Origin: CAWDPQ01 sp049642465
Lineage (GTDB): Bacteria; Acidobacteriota; Vicinamibacteria; Vicinamibacterales; 2-12-FULL-66-21
Assembly: GCA_049642465.1 (NCBI GenBank)
Contig: JBAROV010000208.1
Coordinates: 1 to 64,000 of the forward strand
Reading direction: 5' to 3'
DNA length: 64,000 nucleotides
The translations under genes and the position numbers were made by a program. The notes under the pieces were generated by a model. The model was not told the DNA's origin. It saw only the letters and a list, made by a program, of their open reading frames with translations, and made no database searches. The first letter of the stretch is position 1. Each line of letters starts with the position of its first letter. Positions 25,735 through 34,626 of the stretch are shown here, one piece after another.

Positions 25735-27840
25735 TTATTGACTGGCGGCTATCAGCCGGGCGCGGGACGTCCCGCCCTCAGCAGGCACGTCGATCGTGGC
25801 GCTGGCGCGTCCGATTTCCACGACCGGCGCGGTGATCCCGGAGCGCTCACCCATCAGGTAGTTCACCAGGAATTGATCGACCTTGCGATAGAGCAGCCTC
25901 GCCGTCACACGGTATCGTCCTGGTCGAGACGGCCGCGGAATTTCGAAGTGGCGATGGTCCCCACTCGGCGAGTCGATCTCGTGTTCGCGGACGACCCCCG
26001 AGCACGCGACTTGGTACTCGACGCTGTCGGAGAAAGCGGGGAACAGCGCACGGCGGAACCGGACCCCGACCATCTCCCACAAGTTATGCCGGTCGATCAG
26101 GTTGCCGTGCTGATCAACCGGCTCGGCCTTGAACAGGAATGTACCGGGCGCAATGTAGCCGCGGGCGTCTCGTGTGCCCGACGAGAAAATCTCGCGGCCA
26201 TCCTCATCGAGGACCTGGATTTCGACCCAGCTCTGGATCATGTCGAGTGGGCCGGTTGGGTAGTCGTGTCCCACCTTGTTCGACGTCAGCACCACGCGAA
26301 TGGGAACGATGCCGGGACGCTTGGACGGACCCAGATCCAGCGCCACCTTGACGATTGGGCCCGTGGCCCACTTGTCCTCGATTTCCGGGATCCGCCGCTT
26401 GCCCTGCAGCCATTGCTCGGTGAGCTGAACCTGCTCCTCCCAGCCTTCCAGTTTCTCCAGAGCTGGGACGAGCTGGTTCGCGGCAATGAACCGGTGACTG
26501 CGGTGGCGCCGATCACGCGATGAACGGTTGTAATCCGCACTGTCACCCGAGGATGGGTCGTTCGAGTCAACGAGTGGCATGTGGCACTCGCGGCACTCCA
26601 CTGTCTTCCGTGCATTGCCTTTATGGTTCCAATGGCTGTTCGCCCAGTTGTCGTACTGGTTCTGCAACTGCACCCACCCCACCCGATTGACCTCGGCGTC
26701 GATGAACTGTTTGTGGCACGCCGCGCAGTACTGCGGGGTTTTGAATAATCGTTTGCTCAGCCGGTTGTGTTCATCGGGGTAGGTCCGGATCAGGAAGTCA
26801 CGCGCCAGGCGGCCCGGTCCTGCCATCTCCCATTGCCACAGGTATTCGCTCGGTTGTGACATGGTGTAGCTGGCATTGCCCTTGATGTCAGTTTCCCGGA
26901 TCGAGTGACACGCCAGGCACGACACGCCTTCCTGGTAGCCGTGAAGCCCGGTCAGGTCCTTCACGAATATGTTCTTGGTTCCAGAGAAGAGCGAGATCGG
27001 ATCGTGACACCCACCGCAGTAACGTGTCGATTCCGATCCGTTCTGCTTGGCCATGGTCGCCTGTATCCCCTGGAAGAGAGGATCCCGTGCGGCATACCGG
27101 TGCGCGCTCGGCAGCCACTCGGTCACGATCTGGGAATGGCAGCCTGCGGTACCGCACGACCGCGAGCCGGCCAGCCTGCGCGCGTCGAACGCGCCGCCCG
27201 AGCTCGTTTTCGCGAGACTCGGAGCAAACGGCCGATTCTTTCCCGAGATGTAGTTGTAGTCGGCTGGGAACTCGTCGAGGTAGTTCGGTCCCGCATAGAG
27301 GCGCGTCATCGCGGCCGTGGCCGCGATGGCTACGGCAGCGATTCCGACGGAATGGATGGCAAACCGCGTGGCGGCTGGAACAAATCTGGCCAGACGCAGC
27401 AGGAGAATCGCGACGTGCGTTAATCCGGCGCCGACCACGATGAACGTGGACACCAGATGCGTCTGCCGCCACGCTGCGGAGATGCGAAGTCCGAACAGGC
27501 CCTGCCAGGTCACGACGGCGCCTGAGAGCAGACACACAACAAGGCCGGCCACGGCAAGATATCCGAGCAGCACGACCGATGAGAGTTGATAACGGCGGTA
27601 ATCAATCCAATGGGCGACGCAGTACCAACCGAGAGGAAGAAGACATGCGGCGCCGACGGCGGTGTGTAGCAGAAGGCCCCATTCCACGGAGGGGTGGAAA
27701 GGACCGAAAGTGACCGCGAGGCCCGTCACGGCGAGGAAGAGCAGGGATGCGCCCGTGCCCCTCGACAGACGAGCGCTCCATCCCGTGCGAAAACGGCGCT
27801 CCTGACCCGCTCGCGTCGTAAACACCCCTGAGATCCTCAT
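25735..27840 (-). CDS. Cytochrome b-like membrane domain fused to a multihaem cytochrome c
   Basis: A 701-residue fusion. Residues about 25-185 make four to five membrane spans with His in several helices (LLHTAVG, AHWIDY, THLVSTF, THVAILL), as in di-haem cytochrome b. The exported part has CxxCH at CGGCH, CLACH, CAACH and CRECH, plus CGTAGCH, a CX4CH motif. A C-terminal beta-rich domain without haem motifs follows. It could take electrons from quinol through b haems to its own c haems. ATG 27840 is used and no ribosome site is clear. Gap to the next gene upstream is 94 bases. Confidence 0.85.
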   Translation of the reverse strand: MRISGVFTTRAGQERRFRTGWSARLSRGTGASLLFLAVTGLAVTFGPFHPSVEWGLLLHTAVGAACLLPLGWYCVAHWIDYRRYQLSSVVLLGYLAVAGLVVCLLSGAVVTWQGLFGLRISAAWRQTHLVSTFIVVGAGLTHVAILLLRLARFVPAATRFAIHSVGIAAVAIAATAAMTRLYAGPNYLDEFPADYNYISGKNRPFAPSLAKTSSGGAFDARRLAGSRSCGTAGCHSQIVTEWLPSAHRYAARDPLFQGIQATMAKQNGSESTRYCGGCHDPISLFSGTKNIFVKDLTGLHGYQEGVSCLACHSIRETDIKGNASYTMSQPSEYLWQWEMAGPGRLARDFLIRTYPDEHNRLSKRLFKTPQYCAACHKQFIDAEVNRVGWVQLQNQYDNWANSHWNHKGNARKTVECRECHMPLVDSNDPSSGDSADYNRSSRDRRHRSHRFIAANQLVPALEKLEGWEEQVQLTEQWLQGKRRIPEIEDKWATGPIVKVALDLGPSKRPGIVPIRVVLTSNKVGHDYPTGPLDMIQSWVEIQVLDEDGREIFSSGTRDARGYIAPGTFLFKAEPVDQHGNLIDRHNLWEMVGVRFRRALFPAFSDSVEYQVACSGVVREHEIDSPSGDHRHFEIPRPSRPGRYRVTARLLYRKVDQFLVNYLMGERSGITAPVVEIGRASATIDVPAEGGTSRARLIAASQ

Positions 27841-27933
27841 CAATGGCTATAGAACGCGCGTAGGATGCACCTCCCTGGGACCGCCGCGTATGACGGTCGT
27901 CATATGCGCGGCGCGGCAGCCGGTCGTCGTGCC

Positions 27934-28278
27934 TCAGCCTTTCAGCGTCGAGAGGTACGCCACCAGCGCATCGATCTCGTCGGCCGAGAGCGCTTTCTTC
28001 TTCATCGGCGGCTTCCGCGTGGGCGGCGGCTGGGTCTTCGCGGCCATGCCAACGGGATCAACGAGCCACTCGCGAATCTGTGCTGCCGTCAGCTTTCCCC
28101 CGACATCGTCGAGCGGGCCCTTCTTGCTTCCGCGGCCCGCAATTGAATGGCAGGTCGTGCATTTCTGCTTCACGAAGATGTCCATGGCTTTTGTAGTTTT
28201 CGCGTCCTGCGCCAGCGCCGACGCGGCCAGCACCAGGAATGCGCCGACTCCGAGAATGATGACGAACGCTCGTTTCAT
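27934..28278 (-). CDS. Periplasmic monohaem cytochrome c
   Basis: A 114-residue class I cytochrome c with signal peptide (about 1-24, ending ALAQ), one CTTCH haem motif and several Met near the C-terminal half as sixth-ligand candidates. ATG 28278 follows GGAGG. It is a close paralogue of the cytochrome at 54256: both have the haem-site run HS-x-AG-x-G-x-KKGPLD and a lysine-rich KKK/KRKP tail. It probably shuttles electrons between the quinol module upstream and the multihaem fusion downstream. Confidence 0.92.
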   Translation of the reverse strand: MKRAFVIILGVGAFLVLAASALAQDAKTTKAMDIFVKQKCTTCHSIAGRGSKKGPLDDVGGKLTAAQIREWLVDPVGMAAKTQPPPTRKPPMKKKALSADEIDALVAYLSTLKG

Positions 28279-28334
28279 GATTTGGCCTCCGACGTGCCCT
28301 GATGGCAATTCACGGGTTCACCCCCGCCACGGCG

Positions 28335-28559
28335 TCAAATTCCGAACAGTCTCGCGACGATCTCATCGAGTTGGTTGCCGTCCTCGCGCTGCAGCACGTC
28401 CTCGACCGGCGCTGAAATCGCGTGTGCCACGGCGAGACTGATGGCGACGAGCTCTGCCCGTTGCTCGGCTGACAGCGCCGACGTCTTCCGGCGCAGGCGA
28501 TGCAGCTCGGAATGACAGATCTGTTCGAAGCGCGTGCGAAGGGCTCTGGCCGTGTCCAT
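28335..28559 (-). CDS. Small helical protein resembling the glutamyl-tRNA reductase C-terminal domain
   Basis: A 74-residue all-helical protein. The stretch HRLRRKTSALSAEQRAELVA followed by a second helix ending SAPVEDVLQRED resembles the dimerisation domain at the end of HemA. No catalytic domain is present, so it cannot act as glutamyl-tRNA reductase. It sits between the NrfD gene and the monohaem cytochrome c. A role in sensing or tuning haem synthesis is only a guess. Confidence 0.6.
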   Translation of the reverse strand: MDTARALRTRFEQICHSELHRLRRKTSALSAEQRAELVAISLAVAHAISAPVEDVLQREDGNQLDEIVARLFGI

Positions 28560-28618
28560 GTACGTGGACTATTGGCAAGCAAGGTGCCGGACCGCGCCTA
28601 CGCGGTTTTCTGAGCAAA

Positions 28619-29827
28619 TCAGCGAGAGCCGCCTGGCGTGCTGGCTCCGGCTGCCGGAATCCCGTCGATCGTCAGGTGTGGATCGTCCCACGGGGGCAGC
28701 AGCTTGACGAGAACCGCAAGGATGCCAAACGGTAGCAGCATCACCAGGATTGCCGGCAACAACCCCTCGCGCGTGGCAAATCCAAGCTTATAAGTCGTGT
28801 ACCCGAGGAAGCTTTTGGAGAACAGCTGACCGCCGATGACGACATTCCAGCGCATGGCCAGAATGCCGACGAGCGTCAGCACTCCAGCGATGACGTACAG
28901 CCGCACGCGCGCCCTTGGCGAGAAGCGGACAACCTGCGTGGCCGAGAGGATACCGAGCGGCACCAGCGTGCCCAGGACAATCTGCAACACAATCTGCGAC
29001 GTGAACAGTCTGGTCTTGACCATGAAGTCGAGCGCACGGAATGATTCGTCCGCCTCGTAGATACGGTGAATCAGATCCAGCATCTCGAGCGAAAAGTCCA
29101 CCAGGAACGCGTAAAACAGGTATTTCGCAACCGTGTCCACGCACAGCATGTCGAGAGGCACCCGGCGGACCATGGAGATCGCGATGTAGAGGAGCATCAC
29201 GACCGCGATGCCTGAGACGATCGCGGAGAACAGGAACACGATCGGCATCATTGGCGTGGACCACCACGGGTTGGCCTTGATTGACCCAAAGATGAACCCC
29301 ACGTAGCCGTGGAGCAGGAACGCCGACGGAATGCCGACAATCGTCACGATTCTTCCTACCCGATCGTCGATGCGTAGCGAAGCCGGGCTCAGATTGTCGG
29401 ATCCGAGCGTCAGCGCGCGATAAATCAATCGCTTGACCCCCGTGCTCTGGCGGGCTGTCAGGACGAGCGGTTTCCGATATTCGAGCCAGATCTCGACGAC
29501 CAGCACAACCATCAGGTACCAGAGATACACGAAGCCAAACATCGCCATTGCCGACGTCGTGTGAGGGGTCAGCAGCATTTCGAATGACCGCTCGGGATGA
29601 CCCAGATGCAGCTGCAGTGGCAGCGGCGCGACGAGCAGAAACGCGAGCGCCGTGAGAAGCGCGAGCCGATACGTCGGCCTGACGGCCTGGACGTTGAACA
29701 CGCGCTCGAGCGACGCCAGGATGAAGGCCCCGGCGACCAGTCCAGTGATGAACGGATAGAGCACGATCAGCACGCTCCACTGGAGCTCGATCTCGTTTGG
29801 ATACATGAATCCGTCAACGCCTGGCAT
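28619..29827 (-). CDS. NrfD/PsrC-type quinol-oxidising membrane subunit (module 2)
   Basis: A 402-residue integral membrane protein with about ten hydrophobic spans. It starts LQWSVLIVLYPFITGLVAGAF, the typical first helix of NrfD/PsrC/HmcC proteins, and has LHLGHPERSFEML, near the quinone site of the family. It should exchange electrons between menaquinol and the adjacent Tat-exported ferredoxin. It follows that ferredoxin gene by 18 bases. A second copy of this module, with its own NrfD, lies at 33319-36094. Confidence 0.9.
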   Translation of the reverse strand: MPGVDGFMYPNEIELQWSVLIVLYPFITGLVAGAFILASLERVFNVQAVRPTYRLALLTALAFLLVAPLPLQLHLGHPERSFEMLLTPHTTSAMAMFGFVYLWYLMVVLVVEIWLEYRKPLVLTARQSTGVKRLIYRALTLGSDNLSPASLRIDDRVGRIVTIVGIPSAFLLHGYVGFIFGSIKANPWWSTPMMPIVFLFSAIVSGIAVVMLLYIAISMVRRVPLDMLCVDTVAKYLFYAFLVDFSLEMLDLIHRIYEADESFRALDFMVKTRLFTSQIVLQIVLGTLVPLGILSATQVVRFSPRARVRLYVIAGVLTLVGILAMRWNVVIGGQLFSKSFLGYTTYKLGFATREGLLPAILVMLLPFGILAVLVKLLPPWDDPHLTIDGIPAAGASTPGGSR

Positions 29828-29845
29828 GTCTGCTCCTCGTCGGTT

Positions 29846-30607
29846 TCACCGCACCGCGCCGTCCAGGCCGTTGTAGTAGACCTTGGCGCCCGTGGCCATC
29901 TGCGGCTTGAGGACCTGGATCTTGTGTGTGCGGAGGTACTCGTGCGCCGGATCGTTCGGGTTCTTCAGGTCCGCAATCTGGCGCGCGCCGGCAGGACACG
30001 CCTCGCAGCAGGCGGGAATCAACCCCTTTGTCAGCCGGTGGTAGCAGAGCGTGCATTTATCGGCCGTGTGCGTCCGCGGATCCAGATAACGGCACCCGTA
30101 CGGGCAGGCCTGGATGCAGTAGCGGCAACCCACGCAGTAGTCCTTGTCGATGAGGACGACGCCGTCTTCGGTTTCAAACGTCGCGCCCACGGGGCAGACT
30201 TGCGTGCAGGGCGAGTCCTTGCAGTGGTTGCACATCTTCGGAACGAAGAATGTCTTGCCGCTGCCGTCGGGATACTTCTCAGGGAATCCGTTGATGCCGC
30301 CATCCGGTGAGTCGACAATCGGATGGTCCGGATCGTTCATGTCGATGTGATACCGCTCGACCCATGTGCGGAAGAACATCGGCTCGTCGATGACGCCGTT
30401 CTCGGTCTTGCACGCGCGTACGCAGTGGCCCGCGCCGATGCACTTCTCGAGGTCGAGGATCATCGCCCACCAGTGCTCGGCCCTCTTGTATTCGGTCGCC
30501 GCTTCGGGCGTCCCGGCGAGCACGTGCTCGAGCGCTGCGGCCGTCGCACCCGTCATCACGAGCAGGCGGCTGCCGAGAATCAAGAAGTCACGGCGCGTTT
30601 TGTCCAT
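29846..30607 (-). CDS. Tat-exported ferredoxin subunit with one altered cluster (module 2)
   Basis: A 253-residue periplasmic four-cluster ferredoxin. The Tat motif is KTRRDFLILGS at the N-terminus. Three cysteine groups are normal (CNHCKDSPCTQVCP, CVGCRYCIQACP, CTLCYH followed by CCEACP). In the first group the expected CxxCxxC is CIGAGHC, so the second ligand is Ala (codon GCG on the minus strand). The module 1 paralogue reads CIGCRRC. The cluster there may be a [3Fe-4S] or absent. The gene overlaps the tetrahaem gene by 20 bases and is followed by nrfD. Confidence 0.9.
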   Translation of the reverse strand: MDKTRRDFLILGSRLLVMTGATAAALEHVLAGTPEAATEYKRAEHWWAMILDLEKCIGAGHCVRACKTENGVIDEPMFFRTWVERYHIDMNDPDHPIVDSPDGGINGFPEKYPDGSGKTFFVPKMCNHCKDSPCTQVCPVGATFETEDGVVLIDKDYCVGCRYCIQACPYGCRYLDPRTHTADKCTLCYHRLTKGLIPACCEACPAGARQIADLKNPNDPAHEYLRTHKIQVLKPQMATGAKVYYNGLDGAVR

Positions 30608-31076
30608 TCGACTCTCCAGACTCCGCACGCGGATCGTGAGGTTTGTGACAGCTCACGCAGGCATCGGCGCCCGAGTGCTCCTCGGCGTCGATGTTGAGAA
30701 AGTTCGCCGGTCGACCCGTTCGTGCGCTGTGGCAGCGCATGCAGTCCGCGCGACCATCCGGTTGCGGCACAGCGACTTCAGGGTTGTCAGCGTGCTGCTT
30801 CAACGCGCCATGGCACCCCTCGCACCCGAGGTTCTTGTGGCGTGATGGGGCGGCAATGGCGACCACGTCCTCGTGACATTCAACGCAGCGGGCCCGGCCC
30901 GCATAGATCGGGGTATGCGCGGCCTCGTCGTCCAATGAACCCGGGCGATAGTGGCCGTACTTGCCAAAATCCTTTGGCACATATGCCGCCCGGGCCACGG
31001 CAAACACCAGCAGCCCTACGAGAAACAAACCCGCAAGCCGGACGAGATGCTCAAAATCCCTGAACGATGGCTTCAT
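30588..31076 (-). CDS. Tetrahaem cytochrome c (module 2)
   Basis: A 162-residue protein with an N-terminal anchor (about 11-31) and four CxxCH motifs: CVECH, CEGCH, CMRCH and CVSCH. The size and haem spacing recall the small cytochromes of Hme/Dsr- and NrfH-related quinol complexes. It opens the unit with the Tat ferredoxin and NrfD, and a predicted sigma-54 promoter with a palindromic site lies upstream. It would receive electrons from the NrfD/ferredoxin pair in the periplasm. Confidence 0.9.
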   Translation of the reverse strand: MKPSFRDFEHLVRLAGLFLVGLLVFAVARAAYVPKDFGKYGHYRPGSLDDEAAHTPIYAGRARCVECHEDVVAIAAPSRHKNLGCEGCHGALKQHADNPEVAVPQPDGRADCMRCHSARTGRPANFLNIDAEEHSGADACVSCHKPHDPRAESGESNGQNAP

Positions 31077-31117
31077 GCCCGCTCCAACGCGAAGGCCGTC
31101 CGAATGCGGAGGGGAAC

Positions 31118-31133
31118 TGCAAAGGGCAGACCC
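31118..31133 (-). promoter_or_regulatory. Possible sigma-54 promoter of quinol module 2
   Basis: Minus strand reads GGGTCTGCCCTTTGCA: GG-N10-GC with a good TTTGCA -12 but weak -24. Predicted start near 31108, 32 bases before the tetrahaem ATG. Confidence 0.4.
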
Positions 31134-31192
31134 GGGCCGTTCGCACTCGATTCAACCCATGAAAATGGAGGAATGCAGGCAGTGATGCGGCG

Positions 31193-31214
31193 GGGTGCCG
31201 GAAATCCGGCACCC
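31193..31214. promoter_or_regulatory. Perfect palindrome, candidate sigma-54 activator site
   Basis: GGGTGCCGGA and TCCGGCACCC flank AA. It contains the core TGCCGGAAATCCGGCA also found near 33350, 40799 and (shortened) 39595. It is centred about 95 bp upstream of the predicted start. It also lies 8 bases past the feoA stop, so it may end that transcript too, though no T-run follows. Confidence 0.6.
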
Positions 31215-31221
31215 TCTCCAT

Positions 31222-31464
31222 TCAGGCGTCCGCGTCGCGGGTAACCGCGATCAGCACCGCCCGGGCCATTGCGCGCTCGATCGCCACTTCCGTCTGATCG
31301 CACTCGAACACAATGACCGGAAACGTCTGCAGCACCCTCACGGACGCACCCTGAGTCACGCCGAGCGCGGCAAGCCGTTCCGCGCGGCCGGTGAGGTCGC
31401 GGATCACGCTGGTCACGTGCCCACGAGCTCCGGTTTTCAACGCCGCGAGCGAAATGATTGTCAC
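31222..31464 (-). CDS. feoA: Ferrous iron transport protein A
   Basis: An 80-residue SH3-like FeoA protein: ISLAALKTGARGHV at the start, the LTGRAERLAALGVTQGASV core and a C-terminal VAIERAMARAVLI strand. FeoA assists the FeoB permease in Fe(II) uptake under anoxic conditions. It follows feoB by 9 bases, the reverse of the usual feoA-feoB order. The pair lies between two cytochrome modules and so could supply iron for their haems and clusters. Confidence 0.92.
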   Translation of the reverse strand: MTIISLAALKTGARGHVTSVIRDLTGRAERLAALGVTQGASVRVLQTFPVIVFECDQTEVAIERAMARAVLIAVTRDADA

Positions 31465-31473
31465 GAGCGTTCC

Positions 31474-33261
31474 TCAGAAACTCACATGGAGCACGCTGAG
31501 AGCGAAATGCAAACCGGTGCCCGTCCCGAGCGCTATCACGGTGACGGCCGCGAGAATAGCGAGCCCGGTCTTGAGGCCGCGCTCGCGAATAATCATCAGC
31601 AGGTTCGCCACGCACGGGACGAAGAGTGTCATTACCGTCAGCGCGACGACCGACTGGACACCCGAGAGGCTGCCGTTGTTTGCGAGCTGGAACAGGCCCG
31701 CTGCGCCATAATCCCGGCGCAGGAAGCCCATCACGAAGACTTCGGCGGATTCCACGGGAAGGCCGAGGGCGCCAGTCACCACCGGACGGGCTGCGCTGGT
31801 GATCAGAGCAAGCGCGCCGGTCCGATCGAGCACGAACAACAACGCCGTGCCAGCAAGAAACAGCGGCACGGCTTCTCCCAGATACCAGCGCACGCGCAGC
31901 ACGGTCTTTGTTGCGAGGTTCTTCAGTCGCGGCAAGCGAATTGGCGGAAGCTCGAGAACGAACTCGGAACGCTCCCCGGGAAGCGCGCGCGCGGCCAGAA
32001 AGCCCACGAACACCATCTGGGCTACGACGACGGCGAAGAGCGTGAGCAGAGCGGCAACTGAGATGCCCCCGAGAATGCCCATGATCGTCGCAAGCTGCGC
32101 CGAGCAGGGAACACCGAGTGCAAGCAGCGTGATTGCGATGAGGCGTTCTTTCGGCGTCCCGAGAATCCGCGTCGTCATCGTCGCCATCGTGTCGCAGCCA
32201 AGTCCGAGCACCATCGGCAGGACGGCCTTGCCGTTGAGGCCCATCGCGCGGAACAGATGGTCGCTGAAGATGGCAAGGCGGGGGATGTAGCCGCTGTCTT
32301 CGAGAAAACCGAACACCAGAAAGAACGTCGTGACCACCGGCAGGACGATCGCAATGGCGTAGGTCAGGCCCATCGAAATGAGCCCATAGTTCCCGACAAG
32401 AAAGTCCCTGACGAGTTGAGAAGGGATGTACGCGGCGAGTGCAGCTGCCGCAGGATTCACGTAACCCTCGAAGAGTCCCTCCTCGAGCGCACCCACCAGC
32501 GTCTGAGCACCGAAGACACCGACGAATACGTACGTCACGTAAAGGACAAGGGCGAGTATGGGGAGTCCGGTGAGGGGCTGTCGGACAGCACGTCCGAGCC
32601 ATTCCTGAACTCGCCCGAGCGAGACCGGCGTGATGCGCCGGTAGCGAGCCGCCATCGAGTCGGCCCATGCGGCATGTTCCCGCGCATCGGATCTGCTCGC
32701 ACGGGGAACCGCGGCGTCCGGCAATGCGGAGCGCAGCTCGTTGATTCCGCGCCCTTCGATCGCCACCGCTTCGACGATCGGGATACCGAGCTGTCGCGAT
32801 AGCTCCTCGGTGTCGATACAGACGCCGCGGGCGCGAGCCTCGTCCAGCATGTTCAACGCGAGGACCATCGGCAGGCCGACGTCAGCAAGCTGCGAGGTGA
32901 GCTGCAGCGCGCGCCGAAGGTTCCGGGCGTCCGCGATCTGGACGACCAGCTCAGCGCCTCCCTCCGTCAGCAAGCGACGGGTAATCTGTTCGTCCTCGCT
33001 GAGCAAACCTTCCAGCGTGTTCACACCCGGCGTGTCGATCACGTCGCAGACCTCTGCTCCGATGAGCGCACGTCCCCTGGTGATGCTCACCGTCGTTCCC
33101 GGGTAGTTGGAGACAGTGGCGTATCGGCCGGTCAGCCAGCCGAAGAAGACGCTCTTGCCGACGTTGGGGTTGCCGACGAGCGCAATTCGCAAAGGGTGCG
33201 CTCGGAGGCGGAGGAGAGGCGCACGATTCGAGGCCTGGAGGCCTCCAGGATCACACGCCAT
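31474..33261 (-). CDS. feoB: Ferrous iron permease with GTPase domain
   Basis: A FeoB of about 595 residues. The G domain has G1 GNPNVGKS, a Thr-bearing switch (NYPGTTVS), G3 DTPGVNTL and G4 NMLD. The membrane part has about eight spans with the paired gate regions LPVVTTFFLVFGFLEDSGY and FVMGFLRRDYG. It moves Fe(II) into the cytoplasm. It is shorter than E. coli FeoB (773 aa), mainly from a short inter-domain region. ATG 33261 is used because a predicted sigma-54 start near 33275 leaves almost no leader for ATG 33273. Confidence 0.93.
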   Translation of the reverse strand: MACDPGGLQASNRAPLLRLRAHPLRIALVGNPNVGKSVFFGWLTGRYATVSNYPGTTVSITRGRALIGAEVCDVIDTPGVNTLEGLLSEDEQITRRLLTEGGAELVVQIADARNLRRALQLTSQLADVGLPMVLALNMLDEARARGVCIDTEELSRQLGIPIVEAVAIEGRGINELRSALPDAAVPRASRSDAREHAAWADSMAARYRRITPVSLGRVQEWLGRAVRQPLTGLPILALVLYVTYVFVGVFGAQTLVGALEEGLFEGYVNPAAAALAAYIPSQLVRDFLVGNYGLISMGLTYAIAIVLPVVTTFFLVFGFLEDSGYIPRLAIFSDHLFRAMGLNGKAVLPMVLGLGCDTMATMTTRILGTPKERLIAITLLALGVPCSAQLATIMGILGGISVAALLTLFAVVVAQMVFVGFLAARALPGERSEFVLELPPIRLPRLKNLATKTVLRVRWYLGEAVPLFLAGTALLFVLDRTGALALITSAARPVVTGALGLPVESAEVFVMGFLRRDYGAAGLFQLANNGSLSGVQSVVALTVMTLFVPCVANLLMIIRERGLKTGLAILAAVTVIALGTGTGLHFALSVLHVSF

Positions 33262-33284
33262 CGCACATGGCATGAATCGGAGAG

Positions 33285-33300
33285 GGCAAAGCGAATGCCC
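33285..33300 (-). promoter_or_regulatory. Predicted sigma-54 promoter of feoBA
   Basis: Minus strand reads GGGCATTCGCTTTGCC: GGCAT at -24, TTTGC at -12 and GG-N10-GC spacing. Predicted start near 33275. Confidence 0.5.
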
Positions 33301-33318
33301 GGCAGATTCTCGCCGATT

Positions 33319-34626
33319 TCAGGACGGCACCACCGCCTGAGAGACGGAGTGCCGGATATCCGGCAGCGCTTCGGACCCGGGCGCGTCGGTGGGGTGACCC
33401 CGTTGCGCGTCTGCGAGCATGACCGGCACCGCCACCTTCAGCAGCACGGTAAAGAGGAGGAACCCAACCGCAAACACACCGGCCGCGACGCGGACTTCCG
33501 TAATCGTCGGGTAATACTCGTAGATCTCGCCAAGTGTGTCAGGGGTGAACCCCGGAATTATCAGACCCATTCCTTTCTCGATGTAACAGCCGGCGTAGGT
33601 CGCGAGGCAGCCAATGTTCAGGGTGATCCAGTTGCGGCGTGTACGCGGCACGATGAACAGGCCTAATGCCAGGAGGTTCAGCGCCACAGCCGACCACGCG
33701 TATGGCACCAGCGTCCGATGCTCACCGATCCCCTGGAACCAGTAGCGGGTGTAGAGCAGATGTTCGGTATGCGAGTAGTACTCCTTGAATGCTTCCGCGC
33801 CATGGAGAAAGAGGTTGATGAAAATTGCGTAGGCCATCAGCTCCGCGATCTTCCAGATCGCCTCGTCCCGGATTTCGAATCGCGTGAACTTGCGAAGCAG
33901 CTGCAGCACCGCCAGCAGGATGGCCGGCCCCGAACTGAACGCCGAGGCGAGGAACTGCGGGGCGAGAATGGACGCGTTCCAGTACGGCCTCGCCGCCAGT
34001 CCGTTGTACAGAAACGCGGTCACCGTGTGAATCCCGATTGCCATCGGAATCGAGAGCAGCACCAGCGGAACGACAAGGCGCTTCTCGTAGTCGCGCCCCG
34101 AGAACGCGCAGAACAGGATATGGACGACGACGATCAGATTCACGAGCAGATACAGGTTCAGCACAATCATGTCCCACGCAAGAATCGAGCGCGGGAAGTT
34201 GAGACGGCCGAGCGGCGGTATCAGGTGCCAGAAACGCTCCGGCCGGCCGATGTCCACCGTCACGAACAGCAGGCACATCACGATGGCGCTGATGGCCAGC
34301 AGTTCACCGAAGATCACGATTTCCCGGATCGGCTTCCAGTCGTAGACGTAGGCCGGAATCACGAGGACGACCGCCGCGGCGGCAACGCCCACCAGGAACG
34401 TGAAATTGCCGATGTAGAACCCCCAACTCACCTGATCTCGCATGGCGGTGAGCGCCAACCCGACGCGAAGCTGGTTGAGGTAGGCGAGCGCGCCCGACAC
34501 GATGAGGATCAGGAGAAAGCCGACCCACGCCCAATACGCGGGGTTGCCGCTCAGCGCGAGCCTCGCGCAGCCGCTTATGAAACGCGACAACCGACGCCGG
34601 GTTTCCACAGCCACCTCACGTTCCAT
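33319..34626 (-). CDS. NrfD/DsrP-type quinol-oxidising membrane subunit (module 1)
   Basis: A 435-residue membrane protein with about ten spans. Typical NrfD/DsrP/HmeB features are SWGFYIGNFTFLVGVAAAA, VDIGRPERFWHLIPP and a His-bearing helix near HTVTAFLYNG. It oxidises or reduces menaquinone in a complex with the adjacent Tat ferredoxin and tetrahaem cytochrome. It overlaps the ferredoxin gene by 11 bases. Its last codons contain the palindrome at 33350-33365, which probably serves the downstream feoB promoter. Confidence 0.9.
   Translation of the reverse strand: MEREVAVETRRRLSRFISGCARLALSGNPAYWAWVGFLLILIVSGALAYLNQLRVGLALTAMRDQVSWGFYIGNFTFLVGVAAAAVVLVIPAYVYDWKPIREIVIFGELLAISAIVMCLLFVTVDIGRPERFWHLIPPLGRLNFPRSILAWDMIVLNLYLLVNLIVVVHILFCAFSGRDYEKRLVVPLVLLSIPMAIGIHTVTAFLYNGLAARPYWNASILAPQFLASAFSSGPAILLAVLQLLRKFTRFEIRDEAIWKIAELMAYAIFINLFLHGAEAFKEYYSHTEHLLYTRYWFQGIGEHRTLVPYAWSAVALNLLALGLFIVPRTRRNWITLNIGCLATYAGCYIEKGMGLIIPGFTPDTLGEIYEYYPTITEVRVAAGVFAVGFLLFTVLLKVAVPVMLADAQRGHPTDAPGSEALPDIRHSVSQAVVPS
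33350..33365. promoter_or_regulatory. Palindromic activator site TGCCGGATATCCGGCA
   Basis: A perfect 16-bp palindrome, centred about 82 bp upstream of the predicted feoB start. It differs from the common core only at the central base pair. It lies inside the 3' end of the nrfD-like gene, where it encodes LPDIRH. Confidence 0.55.

Noticed and set aside
31193..31214. Palindrome as only an intrinsic terminator of feoA
   Set aside because: No U-run follows on the feoA strand, and the same core occurs inside a coding region (33350) and in a divergent promoter gap (40799) where termination makes no sense.
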